In this document: piece after piece, positions 22,590 through 33,470 of the stretch | How positions within the stretch are numbered: the first letter of the stretch is position 1 | How the letters are laid out: each line of letters starts with the position of its first letter | NCBI GenBank assembly: GCA_030765065.1 | Contig: CM060990.1 | Location: 7,684,001-7,748,000, forward strand | Direction: 5' to 3' | Length of the DNA: 64,000 nucleotides | DNA from: Deroplatys truncata | Lineage: Eukaryota > Arthropoda > Insecta > Mantodea > Mantidae | Program-made: the position numbers and the translations under genes | The notes under the pieces: generated by a model | What the model was told of the DNA's origin: nothing | The model's database searches: none | What the model saw: only the letters and a program-made list of their open reading frames with translations

Positions 22590-23500
22590 TAGAATACTAT
22601 TTCATTTGGAACAACAGTTCCAAATTGATTGTATATATTCACTCCCAGTGATTTACACTGGAATATTAAGAGCGGGGGCGTTTCCTCCTCTACACTACTC
22701 ATCCTGCATCTTGGGGCTTCTGAAGGCCCCATTATCTGCAGGTATTTTTTAAAATTCCCATGACCGGTCATCAAACCCACCATGAGCCTCATCTGCGTCC
22801 TACTTAATTTAAGGATTGCAGGACGTTGCATCATAAACTTTCAATGTCTTTATTCCTGGATATGTTTCCAGTATTCTATATGCTGCTTTTAAACCCAGTC
22901 TAATAGATTTGTCCATACTATTAATTTGGTAATTCTGGTCCTATAAATTGGGCCTGCGCTCCCATTTTAACCGGCCTGTCTGCATTTTCAATTATCCCAG
23001 TGTGGTCAGAGACCCACGCTAGTCTATTGCACTCCCCTAGCCTTGCCAGGGCTTCTCGACATTCCCTAACGATCTATGATCTCGTGAAGGGTGCTGTTAG
23101 TGCCGCCTGGCTATCTTGAGTATATCCAGATACTACAATTCTTATAGCACCTGTTCTCATTCTGCGCCACACATGCCCTGATGGCATGTAATTCTGCCTG
23201 GAATACCGTGGTCAAAGCTCCCAAGGGATGCCACTTCTCCAGCTTGAGCTCCCTTCCATATATACCAGCTCCTGATCCGTCTTTTGTTTTGAAACCGTCA
23301 GCGAACCATACAATGTCCCCTGATCGGTGTTGATGATTAGCCTCTCAATACTCTCTACCTTGTACTTGTTAAAGCAGAGAGACAGCTTCATAAAGTCTCC
23401 TGACTTTACTGCAATTGGATTTATCCTGGCATTATCTAATGCTCTGGTATGATGTCCCAGATATCCCGTAGGCCCCCAGTCTTTCCACTATTAACAGGGC
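22590..23500 (-). pseudogene. LINE remnant with RNase H domain (antisense)
   Basis: The minus strand shows an RNase H-like domain in broken frames: DIVWFADGFKTKDGSGAGIY (usual core YTDGSK), then TVFQAELHAIRAC. Downstream comes a C-terminal segment typical of RNase H-bearing LINEs (ILKLSRTQMRLMVGLMTGHG then FKKYLQIMG). A pre-RNase H stretch is readable to about 23500. Stops and frameshifts are frequent and the catalytic TDG reads ADG. The family differs from the LINE at 3-15 kb. It seems to have inserted into the pyrimidine-rich repeat. Confidence 0.6.
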
Positions 23501-23774
23501 TGCCGTATATTGGTCGCTTGCCATATGGTTTCCATTTGCAATTTCCTGGCTAACGTGCGCAATGGTCAAATTTGTTGCGTTTGTCAAAGGCAATTCGTCT
23601 CTATTTTTCCTTTTCTTTTGTTTCTTTTGTCGCCTTACTTTATATCTTAAATATGCATATAGGGTCAATAACGCACGAAGTAGGTATATGTGTAATAAGT
23701 TTAATAATTTGAAACCAGTAAAGATCTATTCCTCCTTCCCTCCGTCTGTCCGTCCGTCCATTCATCAACTGCAT

Positions 23775-23905
23775 GTCTGGTTACCATTTATTTCCATGTT
23801 GCTATAGCTCCCTCCAACCCCATAGAGTTTTCCATTATTATCTGGTCTGCCGCGTCTTCGCCCCCTTATATGGTTTCCAGGCGAAATAATTTGTGGACTA
23901 TCCTT
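23775..23905. repeat. Continuation of the pyrimidine-rich tandem repeat
   Basis: It contains GGTTACCATTTATTTCCATG, GCTATAGCTCCCTCC, TCCATTATTATCTGG and TATGGTTTCCAGG in the order seen at 21701-22440. A (CCGT)n-like run at 23740-23760 precedes it. The stretch 23906-24086 holds nothing recognised. Confidence 0.45.
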
Positions 23906-24101
23906 GTTAGGGCTGAATACGTTTATGTAAATCCCCTCCTGGCTGGATATAGCGAGTGACGCTATGTTGTACAAACTCTTAGCGGGACGTGGCATGTCTC
24001 ATTTTACTGAAACTGTCGATAATTGATGCACAAGTTATGTGTTTGATATGTTTAGGAGTTAGCAGAATAAATTAGTTTTCCAACGTTGCTATAAATACAT
24101 C

Positions 24102-24492
24102 TGGGCGGCGCCGTGGCCGAGCGGTTAGACCGCTCGCCTCCCACCGAGGCAGCCCGGGTTCAATCCCAGGGACCTGCATGTGGGATTTGTGGTGGACGAA
24201 GCGGCGTCTGGGCGGGTTTTCTCCGGGTTCTCCGGTTTCCCCCGCCATTCATTCCACCAACTGCTCCATCATCACCTTTCCTTTCATCCATTTCACCAAC
24301 ATTTCGTTTCATCTACTTCCTTCATCCCATACCAGGCATTGGGCTGATCACCCATCCTGGATGCTCTGTCTGATCCATGAGTGTCTGCTCCTCGACGGGC
24401 CTCTGACCCCAGGCACCCGCTTGTAAGTCCTGCGGGGTGTAAGTCCTACATATGAGGAGGGTAAACAGATAATGAATGAATGAATGAATGAA
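24102..24492 (+). mobile_element. tRNA-derived SINE, copy A
   Basis: A 391-bp element flanked by a perfect 15-bp duplication, TGCTATAAATACATC, at 24087-24101 and 24493-24507. The head is tRNA-like of the Ser/Leu type: A box GTGGCCGAGCGGTTAGA and B box GGGTTCAATCCC. A body with GGCGTCTGGGCGGGTTTTC and CCGGTTTCCCC follows, then a pyrimidine-rich stretch and an (AATG)n tail. Pol III transcription and LINE-supplied reverse transcription would be expected. Copy B at 30489 is nearly identical. Confidence 0.92.
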
Positions 24493-24654
24493 TGCTATAA
24501 ATACATCATTTGCACTACAATCGAACACTTAATTCATGGAGAGCATTTGAAGTAAATGGTTCATTTTCAACATACACTAAGCTTGGAATTAAATAAGGGG
24601 AATAAAACTCGTACCTTTAAATAAATAACCTAGCACCTCAACCCTAATTTATTT

Positions 24655-25125
24655 TTTGGGCGTACACCCACGGGAGGAACGGACGAGGTGAGGCAACCGC
24701 AGGAGACATGTGGGTTGGAGGGTAAGGCCGCACAGAGTTTCCTAACAGTTCTATTCTTAAACCATGGCCACGGGAGGGTCGCTCGGAGATGTCCCTCTAG
24801 TGGGACTGGGAATTGGACGCTCGACGGCCTCCCTCTAGCGAGGCCGAGAAGAGGATCCAATTCGGGGGCTTCTGCGCCATTTGTCCGTCACCTATCGAGC
24901 CGCAGCCTCGGAGTCAACCTAAAACATGAAAGAGGGAAATTAAATGAGGCAAAATGGGGGAGGGAGGAAATCCATTGTAGAATGCACCACCGGCATTCAC
25001 CTATGTCAATCAGGGAAAAACACTAAAAACCCGTGCTCAGAGTTGGCGACCATCAGGAATCGAACTCAGGACCCCCCCGAATTCAAGCCTTACCGTTACC
25101 GCGGAGCCATCTCGCATGGTTGTAC
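24655..25125 (-). repeat. SINE-like repeat, family X, copy 3 (antisense)
   Basis: On the minus strand it starts with GCGAGATGGCTCCGCGGTAA (A box) and continues with CTGAGTTCGATTCCTGATGG (B box). ACTCTGAGCACGGGTTTTTA follows, then a segment with TTCATGTTTTAGGTTGACTC. This parallels 1361-1815. It then passes into GGTGACGGACAAATGGCGCA, comparable to the 1560 region. Short open frames over it are artefacts. Confidence 0.55.
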
Positions 25126-25314
25126 TGATTTAACTACACCCAATTAATTAGGTATTTAATTCATAAAAGTATTTACAATACCTAGCTTTATTTTTACCGT
25201 ATGTAAAATCAATAGCTAATCCTGGTATTAAACACGTGAAAACCGTTAATTGATATAAATGTATTAAATACCCAATATGAAGGGGATTTTGGATCAAATT
25301 TCAGCACTTAAATT

Positions 25315-25560
25315 ATATAGGGAGCTATATCACTTTTAATAAGGATACGGAAAAGGATATTAAATTACAGAAATATCGGAGTAAGCATTTATGGCGCTAT
25401 AAGCAGAACATTGACAAATACACGAACAGATACGAAGATAAAATTGTATAAGTCGAGGCGTGCCCGTTATACTGTACGGTAGTGAATCTTGGGTTAGGAA
25501 GAGAGAAGATTTTACCCATGTTGAGGCAATATTTCATGTCACAACATGCTATGAACGCCA
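25315..25560 (+). pseudogene. RTE-like LINE fragment, RT C-terminal part
   Basis: The readable frame contains FNKDTEKDIKLQKYRSKHLW and, after a shift, VPVILYGSESWVRKREDF. The YGSExW motif after an NxxIxKYR stretch is characteristic of the C-terminal part of RTE/CR1-type LINE reverse transcriptases. Stops and shifts break it. The next piece of the same protein is at about 26360-26550. Confidence 0.55.
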
Positions 25561-26354
25561 GAATGATTGTGTGGAGATTACAAAATGATTCTTTCTACAA
25601 TATTATTATATATACATACTTTTAGATGTGTGTTAACTGAAACTGACAATAGAAATTGGGTAATAATAAACCCAGGGGGTAACTTGTTTGACACCAAGAA
25701 GAGACAGCCGAAATTAAGGTCACAGGGTAGCGTGTCTTTTTCAGAAATAGAGGAAATATCTTCCCTAGAATAGATGTGTCAGTAGTAGTGATTGGCTGAC
25801 CAAACGAGACGCTAAAGTTGGCGCAATTTGGTAACCAATAAGAATTATCTTAGAATTTTTAGGCAATTCGAGATGAAAGAGTATATATTCTCGATCCATA
25901 AGGAAGTGTGACACAGTTCTGAAGAATCTCTCACCAGGTACACGACACATGTTGCAGAGTTAGTTACAAATGTAAAGTACACGGAGTAATTGGTGCGCGG
26001 CAACTAAAAGGAACTGTATTTACGTTTAGAAGTATAACAGTTTCAGTCAGGCATGTAGAAAAATTAAATGTCAATTATTAACTTAAACTAAGCGCGACGG
26101 CAATAAAAGTCTAGATTCAGATGTTCTACATCAGTGTTATCTTTTAGCAACAACTTCTTTCCGTTACACACCCTGCTTAGAGATACGTGCTCGACTGAGT
26201 TAGAATAGCTAGCCGGAGGACAAATAACCCAAATTTAAAAATAATTAAGCAATATGTGCCCCACAAATCAAATAAAACAAGTCATTGAGAAACTGTAATA
26301 ATGTTCAGGCACCGGAAATGAAATGTTTACGAGTAGATAAAGAAACACAAATTT

Positions 26355-26560
26355 GGCCCGAATTCCGAATGAAATTAGTAAACAAGAACTGAACATTTTG
26401 CAGTAAATGATAAAATACAGGAACACCAAACAAATATGGAAGGAACATCTGGAACGAATAGAAGAAATTCGGATTCCTAAGAAGGCCTTACAATGCAAAG
26501 CTAAAGGTAAGAGGGATATAGACAGCCAGTTAGAAATATGCGACTGAGGCCAGAACAGAT
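26355..26560 (+). pseudogene. RTE-like LINE fragment, extreme C-terminus
   Basis: The plus strand reads SKQELNILQ, then VNDKIQEHQ and IWKEHLERIEEIRIPKKALQ across a frameshift, then GKRDI. EHLERM..RIPKxxLxYxPxGKR is the usual end of RTE-type endonuclease-reverse transcriptases in insects. About 800 bases separate it from the fragment at 25315-25560, so an insertion or deletion lies between. The stretch 25561-26354 holds nothing recognised. Confidence 0.55.
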
Positions 26561-28550
26561 GATAGGTCTAGTCTGTGAAAGGCAGAAGAAGAACAAGAAA
26601 GTATTAGTACAATGTCCTGAATTTAAGTTTACACAATTTCGTTTCAAACTTCGGCACAAAATTGCACTTTTCCCTACACTTTTCAGCACGTCAGTGAGAT
26701 ATTTACGTATAAGTAAGTATCTTAACACTGACCTAAGGTAACCATAATTTTCTGGATATCGATGTTCAAGTACACACAATTGGTTACGTACTTGCTACAC
26801 AAAATGTATTTTTTCACTAACTTCAGTATTTTTGTAAAGAGATTCATAGTAGGTGCAAGAATTAATACTGTTTTGTGGTGATCAGCTCTTGTAACAATGC
26901 TAGAGATCAGCTGAATACTGGCCAATTCAGCAAAATAGTAGACCATGTTCACTACCTTGGATGAATAAGGAATTAAATATATAGAAATATTGCATGGGCA
27001 TTCTTATTTCACAAAAGTACATTTTAAAGTACACAGCTATTTCTAAAATTCGAAGAAATTAAGAAACTAAAACAGATTTTATAGGATTTCCCGCAGACGA
27101 GTGTAATGGCCGTTACCACTGAACACATGGCGAATTTAGTATGTTAAAAACCATATTAGGGAGCATTCTTCCAGTTTCTCTATTTAATTTAAAATGCTTC
27201 GATGTTGATTAAACCTATGAAGGTTTTCCTTATCTTATGCATGGTGCACACGTTATATTTTTGGTGGATGCAATCCCTTTAGATTCGGCCACTGCAAGTG
27301 TTACCTAAAATGCCCATAAACAAATGCAGGGTAATATGAATCTCCTTTATGCAGTTGGTAGTACGTCTGTATTTTAATATGAAGGCCCGACTTCCAACCT
27401 AGTTTGGAACGTTTGCAGAGGTAATTTCATGGACTTTCTGTAGTCTTGAAAGGGCGAACATCGGTAGCTGTGAAACCTAGGACTCTGGGCTCATTTGAGT
27501 GTTAATTAATCTTGGATACCTTAGTCAACCTGTGTGTGGCCCAGAGACGCTAGAAGGGACATTGTACTGTCATAAAAATCTGGAGGTAAAACGCATTTGA
27601 AGGGTATAATTCAACTAAGCTGCTTTAAAGATTTTCTATTTTTACGCACATGAGTACCAATGCCTGATGTTTGAGACTTTCAATATAAAGCATTTGTAAG
27701 TTAGTGCTGAAAATAGCACGTCAAAATGGGAGCCAAAAAGGTAATAGTTACATAAGCGAAAGCGGCAAAATGCAACTGGATTTGCAAGAAAGAGAAATAG
27801 TAGAAACAAGACAGGTCAGGATGAGTTACTACTCCGTAAGCATGGTGCTGGAAGGTTACTCTGTGTCCATCATATTTATGTTCTTCAGCAGTAAAAGTTG
27901 CAACAGAATAGTACGCAGAGCGACGGATATTGGTGCATATTTCATAAGCAACGTGCCTAAAATTGATTAAATATAAGCCATAATGAAGTACAGGTCATTT
28001 AGATATGATGCATAATTAACGTGACATGGGTATTCCATATTAGCAAGCGTTATTTTAAAGTCCTGTATACTAAATCCCTGCACTGCAATGGGCAATATTC
28101 CTGACAACATTTCAATGTGCTGAAACTGCTCAAAATCTGAATTTGTGTGGATGCCATGTTTTGTGTTTTAACGCGCATTTGGCGTGGGTGTGACCATGGT
28201 AAAGACATTTTATTGTTTCTGTTTTTGTCCATTGCGTTCTTATGTTGCCTTCTACCATATAAATATTGGAATATATTATTTTCTTTTTGTTTTCGCTTCC
28301 CCTAGCGCTACTACTACGGAGAGTAAAAAACAAAATGATCCGGAAGGCGAACCATAGACCTTCGGTTTAGCAACGTTACAACCACTGGACGTGATCGTTG
28401 TCCCAAATGGGCGAGCATTAGGTACAAGTTTTTTTGCTGTTGGAAGTGTGACAAGCACATAGTTGATTACCTCGAAGCGAAGTTACGGGGTTCGTGTCTT
28501 TATATTGATTTTTCTTTCACGGAGAAGGCCAATGCCAAGTACGCAGTTTG
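26561..28550. other. AT-rich spacer, nothing recognised
   Basis: Nearly 2 kb of AT-rich sequence without a convincing frame, repeat or RNA gene. The open frame at 27704-27970 has no recognisable domain. Confidence 0.45.
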
Positions 28551-28556
28551 TTTACG

Positions 28557-28771
28557 ATTGTCATAGAAGCATGTCTAATTGTCAAAACGAGGGTTATAGC
28601 ACTAATAGTAAGTGTGGAGTCACCGTTATGAGCGCCAGTGTAGACTGTAGAACGCAGCGAGTTACGAAATAACTAGTTTCTCTATTTTTGTCATAGAAGC
28701 ATTTCTAATTGTCGAAACCAGGCTTATGGCACTAATAGTAAGTGTGAAGTCACCGCTATGAGCGCCAGTGA
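28557..28771. repeat. Tandem duplication of an 83-bp segment
   Basis: TTGTCATAGAAGCATGTCTA to GAGCGCCAGTG at 28557-28640 is repeated at 28689-28771 with about nine differences, so the period is about 132 bp. Each copy ends with TATGAGCGCCAGTG. No function is apparent. Confidence 0.75.
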
Positions 28772-30477
28772 ATACTATAACGTAGCGCAGTGCTTGCAGA
28801 GCCGCAGTCCTTTATATAGCCCTCGCATACAAAGCAGAAGCTTTGTGAACAAGAAGTCACTAGAACATGCCAAAACAAAGGCTCCGGAACAAGTAAGGGC
28901 ACATAAAGGGGCTTTTTATTCCACAATCGGTATTGTTCCATTGTTTCCGCGCTGGCTATTGTCCGGACTGCCCGTCACAGGCCCGTCCAGGTACTTAACC
29001 GGCCGGCCGCAGGTAGCGCCACGCGCGCGGTCACAGTATTAATTTAGAGCTTGCACTAATATGAACTTTGGAAATATCTCTAGTATATGCTTAATTAAGT
29101 CATCCTGAATATTCGCTTTTCTGCCACTCGGAATATTACACGTGCTGCTTGCCAACTTCGTATGAAGAAATACCCGAACTCTGACACATTTTGCCTGATT
29201 AACAGCGCGTATATGCTCAGTTTTCCTTCAATTACTCTTTATCGTGTAATACCACTGCTTCGTCTGTAGAGTCAAGTTCGCAACTACACGTAGTAGTATT
29301 GGGAAGTTGAACCAGTTGGGTGCGTGCGTACCTGCGATCTTCACTACTAATGGACAGGTGTTCACGGCACAGCAGACACCTTTTCCTGTCTACCCTAGAG
29401 AGAAAATATTTAACATCTCTCTTGACGTTTACTTAGGGACGTGGCTGGAGAACGGAATAAATAGCTTATATAAATCCTATTTGATGTTCCCTAGCAGGAA
29501 ACTTACCTTTCCATTACAAACCGCGGAGGTACATCTCTCCAGCGCGACAAACATTCAGCAAATGGAGTACTTCTCTAATGGTCTAGCATATGCTATCATA
29601 AGTAGTACACATTTACACGTTATCAAAAGCTCTTACAGAAAAGTCCATACAATATCCAGGACTGCATTTAAGCAAATCAATACATTATCCTGAGTAACGA
29701 TATTCTATAAACTAATGTTGTACGGATTTTTGTCCCTACTGTACTAAACGAGAAGATATCATAATGCTGATAAAAACATATTAAGGAAAAAGGTGAAAAA
29801 ATGCCTAAAATTGTCAACACTCAGAAATATTGATTTTAGTGTTATCGAACGCCACGCACCTTCTACTTTAGTTCCATGTAGGCTTTATAGCTGTAGCATA
29901 GTTGAATGTCAAAGGATCATTGAAATGCTTAGTAGGCCTAAATTCCTATTCAACTGTAGTAAAACCGACAAATTTTTCTTATATAAAAGTGAACAAATCA
30001 TTCAAGAGAGGCATAAAGAATTTTAAAATATCGATTTATTTGTAGAGAACCAGAATTCTGTACATGCACTAAATGCTTTTTAGACCACATTTAAGTCAGA
30101 AATATTGTTATTTTAGACTTATGGTTTTTAAAGTGTCTTTTCTTGGCACATTCTCCCGTTCAAATTATTCCACAGGACTTAATTTTCGGTAGAAATCAAT
30201 GACATTTTGCATGTCTCCTTGTAAATAACAGGATAAAAATATGAGATGAATTGTTGTTAACATGCTTAGTTGATATGTTGTTTAACAATAATGTTCGTAT
30301 TGTATAAATGTTTAAGTAAAAAATCGAATTCACATATTTAACATTTATTTTCTGTAAAACTAATAAAACCATTATACATTCATTTCTACAATTTACTTTA
30401 TATACTGTTAAAGAGCTTAGCTATAAAATATTAATTCTTTAAACAATAATTGCGTCATGTGAATAATTTTTAGGTAG
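28772..30477. other. Spacer with a GC-rich patch and unassigned open frames
   Basis: Open frames at 28758-29042 (94 residues) and 29307-29693 (128 residues, without an early ATG) show no domain that I recognise. A GC-rich patch with CCGGCCGGCCGC lies at about 28990-29035. A TTTATATAG stretch at 28810 could be a TATA box but has no gene to serve. From 29700 to 30477 the DNA is AT-rich and featureless. Confidence 0.4.
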
Positions 30478-30488
30478 TAAACAAATAA

Positions 30489-30880
30489 AAGGCGGCGCCG
30501 TGGCCGAGTGGTTAGACCGCTCGCCTCCCATCGAGGCGGCCCGGGTTCAATCCCAGGGACCTGCATGTGGGATTTGTGGTGGACGAAGCGGCGTCTGGGC
30601 GGGTTTTCTCCGGGTTCTCCGGGTTCTCCGGTTACCCCCGCCATTCATTCCACCAACTGCTCCATCATCACCTTTCCTTTCATCCATTTCACCAACATTT
30701 CGTTTCATCTACTTCCTTCATCCCATACGAGGCATCGGGCTGATCACCCATCCTGGATGCTCTGTCTGATCCATGAGTGTCTGCTCCTCGACGGGCCTCT
30801 GACCCCAGGCACCCGCTTGTAAGCCCTGGGGGGTGTAAGTCCTACATAAGAGGAGGGTAAACAGATAATGAATGAATGAA
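30489..30880 (+). mobile_element. tRNA-derived SINE, copy B
   Basis: The same family as copy A at 24102, with the same A box (GTGGCCGAGTGGTTAGA) and B box (GGGTTCAATCCC). It ends in (AATG)n and is flanked by TAAACAAATAA at 30478-30488 and 30881-30891. Compared with copy A it has one extra 10-bp unit (CCGGGTTCTC repeated) in the body. Near identity between copies suggests recent activity. Confidence 0.92.
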
Positions 30881-30989
30881 TAAACAAATAATAAATGTAA
30901 TTACATTAGTAGTAAAAAGAAGTTCTTTCAGGAACAAAGAGATGCCGACAACTGATAAGATATAATGCCGACTCCGCGCCCCTCCTTTA

Positions 30990-31240
30990 TGGCTTGACCC
31001 CAAAAGCCACCGACCACGCCCTTTCTTTGTGCGCTACTAGCATGCCGCGCGGTAGAGTATTAGAACAAAGGGATATTGTCCTTTTGTGTCCTGACCCAGA
31101 AAAGCCGCCGACCACGCCCTCTGTTTGTGCGCTACTGTCATGCCGCCCGGCAGAGGTGTAGAACAATTGGCTATTGTCCTTTTGTGGCTTGACCTAATTC
31201 CAGCCGGGAGAGGAGAACAATGGGCTATTGTGCTCGTCGC
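30990..31240. repeat. 98-bp tandem repeat, about 2.6 units
   Basis: Units start at about 30990, 31088 and 31186 (GGCTTGACCC or TCCTGACCC), each followed by GCC.CCGACCACGCCCT, TTTGTGCGCTACT, ATGCCGC and GGATATTGTCCTTTTGTG. The third unit is shorter and diverged. The open frame that crosses it has no domain. The stretch 31241-31681 holds nothing else recognised. Confidence 0.75.
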
Positions 31241-31681
31241 TAATGGAGGTGGGTCTTTGTGCGCTCCTGATATCGACAGCAGGGAATCGTCGAAAAAAGG
31301 GGCTATTTTTGTCGCGAGCCGCAGCCCCTTCAAATCGATGTAGGAGATAATTGTGTCAATCAATCAGGTACGGTTCGTCCATGCATAACATCGTCTAACA
31401 TTATTGAAAAAGAATCAAGGGTTTATACTGATAACGTCCTGGCGTCGTGCCTCTAAAGGGATGGACGCAAACCTTCGATCGAAGTATTCCCACTGCATTT
31501 ATCTCGATTGATTAATGTTATTAAACGCTGCTCGTGGATCCATGAACACCATTAAGTATTTTTGATTAATTAATGTAAATAAGTGTATATGAATTGACTC
31601 GCGCACCTGGTTGCCATCATATATGTGGGTGTTAGCATATGTATAACTGTAAGAACGTAGGTTTTCTCGGCCGGTGTCACA

Positions 31682-31948
31682 ATTATAACTAATATGATTT
31701 TCCGGGCTGTTATGCCGTGGTCTGCTGAAGAAAGATTTCCCAGACGTTTCGTCCACAACTGCGGTGGACATCTTCAGTGGCGCGGACGAAGTCTTCTCGG
31801 TGAAAGCATCAGACGCTGCGATACTTTCACCGAGAAGACTTCGTCCGCGCCACTGAAGATGTCCACCGCAGTTGTGGACAAAACGTCTGGGAAATCTTTC
31901 TTCAGCAGACCACGGCATAACAGCCCGGAAAATCATATTAGTTATAAT
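31682..31948. repeat. 267-bp near-perfect palindrome (two 125-bp arms)
   Basis: The left arm (31682-31806) and right arm (31824-31948) are reverse complements with a single mismatch that I can find, around a 17-base centre CATCAGACGCTGCGATA. The outer ends are ATTATAACTAATATGATTTT and its complement. Each arm carries one hammerhead-like motif, on opposite strands. The mismatch falls in that motif: GACGAAACGTC in the left arm (minus strand), GACAAAACGTC in the right. It may be a head-to-head pair of Penelope-like terminal repeats, or a foldback end of another element. Confidence 0.9.
31738..31783 (-). ncRNA. Candidate hammerhead ribozyme (Penelope-type)
   Basis: On the minus strand: CCA, then CTGAAGA (the CUGANGA core), T, stem II GTCCAC...GTGGAC with loop CGCAGTT, then GAAAC and GTC, then TGG. 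This gives a 6-bp stem II, a minimal 2-bp stem III (AC/GU), a cleavage site after GUC, and a short stem I (CCA/TGG). Such minimal-stem-III hammerheads are known from Penelope-like retroelements. The extra T between the core and stem II makes the call less than certain. The plus-strand twin in the right arm has GAAA changed to AAAA and should be dead. Confidence 0.55.
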
Positions 31949-32264
31949 ATGTATAACTATCACACTCATTGGTCCTAACCTACCCGGCAGCCCTCCACCT
32001 TGTAATGAAAAAAACCCAGCAGCGGGATTCTGCCTGGTAATAACAAGTTTCACCCCTTTCCGCGACTGCGGCGTGACGTCACTAACAAGTCTCGACATGT
32101 AGACTAGCCCGGCTCCGCTCTGTCGGCATCGATAAAACACGTTAAAACCCGCTCGCCAATGCCTTGCCTTGGTATTCGAAGTCAGCTAGCTGGCTTCTGT
32201 CTGGCGGGGTGAATAGCAGGTCTCAGCATGCATTCCACCTTTCCACACCCGCCGCGTGATGGGG

Positions 32265-32299
32265 TATATAAGGAAGGACCGCAGCCAGAGCGATCATTC
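32265..32299 (+). promoter_or_regulatory. Core promoter: TATA box and arthropod initiator
   Basis: TATATAAG begins at 32265 and TCATTC (an exact match to TCAKTY) lies at 32294-32299. If the A at 32296 is +1, the first T of the TATA box sits at -31, the canonical spacing. An ATG with purines before it follows at 32335. Confidence 0.6.
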
Positions 32300-32334
32300 A
32301 TTGTTTTTTCAGTGTTCGTTCAGTGATAATCGAA

Positions 32335-33470
32335 ATGGTTGGTGATAATCGTGCATCTAATGGGAATGACTACTGGAGCGAGTGCGGAGAAGATTATTTT
32401 CAATACGTATACTTCCATACCGAAACCTGCAATGGTTTAATGCATTCAACATCGTGTACTCAACCATCGCAACATGATCATATGACTACATTGGAAGTGT
32501 GCACAGAGAGCTGTCCTGTTTATCGAGGAGCGAACATGTAATATACTTTTCTATCATTCAGTAATATTCTGCATGCATGTTAAATGAAATCTAGCTTGAA
32601 ATTACTTTATTCTTTCGGAGAAAATCGCATGGAGCAGGATGCAGAGGATCTTAGCGATGTCGATGAAGTTGATGATGTGTTGTCTCGAAACACCTAGTTG
32701 AATGTGGTACAGAGATGTGCACCGGATACATGCATTCTGTACTTTGTACTAACCCTGTCCAACATAAACGCATGACATCCTTCTTCCTATGTAACGACAA
32801 CTGTGAGGTCTACCAGCGCAGGAAGAGAAAACTCGAGTAAGTAGAAGAAATGTTAAATTACATATTCATTTACTGTTATGTAATGCTATTCTGTGTCTAA
32901 CCTAAAATTAAATTATTACAGACAGCGAATGACTGCGCCAAAGGTACCCGTGCCAATAGAGGAGCTGAACCGTGAGAGATGCGATGTCGATATAGTGGAA
33001 TATCCAATCGCAGAGCGCCATACACATCCTATTAATGAGGATGTCGTTTCATTCCCTGTCATTACTGCTCCTGATGATAAAGCTACGAGGATTGAGAAGT
33101 GGATAAATCAGACGAGTCCAGATTGCTCGCCTGAGATACACCCAGAACCTTGCAAACCCTTGAAGGGAGTATGACACACTTTAATCATACTTTTGTGTGA
33201 CAAGGAAAGAGGATTATTCTAATATATGTATTTTCTTTTTCAGGCGAATGAAATCATTTGCTAAACCTATTTCTAACATTGTTTTGAATATATGTTGCAG
33301 GAGTGTGAGTAGGGAGCGGATGAAGAGCAAGAACGAGACCGGTAAGAAAAAGCAGAAGAGGGGGTGTAAGAGGAGGATCGTCAATGAGGGTCCCATGGTC
33401 TTCTTGTTCATTGAACATACCCTGCATTCGCCGGAGGAGCATGAAGAATCGATTACTCGCGCTTGACAAC
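32335..33470 (+). pseudogene. Decayed multi-exon gene with two Cys-rich modules
   Basis: The first ATG after the promoter opens MVGDNRASNG. Two related modules follow: ETCNGLMHSTSCTQPSQHDH...VCTESCPVYR in 32430-32530, and EMCTGYMHSVLCTNPVQHKR...LCNDNCEVYQ in 32710-32815. Both have the spacing C-x8-C-x4-QH and a final C-x3-C, so they look like a duplicated exon. A canonical donor GTAAGT at 32837 joins in phase to an acceptor at 32921, leading into an acidic segment (MTAPKVPVPIEELNRERCD). A further donor lies at 33169 and acceptors at 33243 and 33299. A frameshift or missing exon edge near 32690 and stops downstream suggest decay. The family is not recognised; by position it may be an early gene of the virus-like element. 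Confidence 0.4.

Noticed and set aside
24110..24180. Possible tRNA gene (A and B boxes)
   Set aside because: It is the head of a SINE with a target duplication and a long non-tRNA body. The same head recurs at 30491 with its own duplication.
31682..31948. Parvovirus-type hairpin terminus
   Set aside because: It is tempting given the virus-like genes nearby, but no matching hairpin exists on the right side and the arms carry hammerhead motifs typical of Penelope-like elements. Kept only as an alternative.
31499..32140. 213-residue open frame on the minus strand
   Set aside because: It runs through both arms of the palindrome, so its sequence contains the same DNA read in both directions. No domain is visible; an artefact of the inverted repeat.
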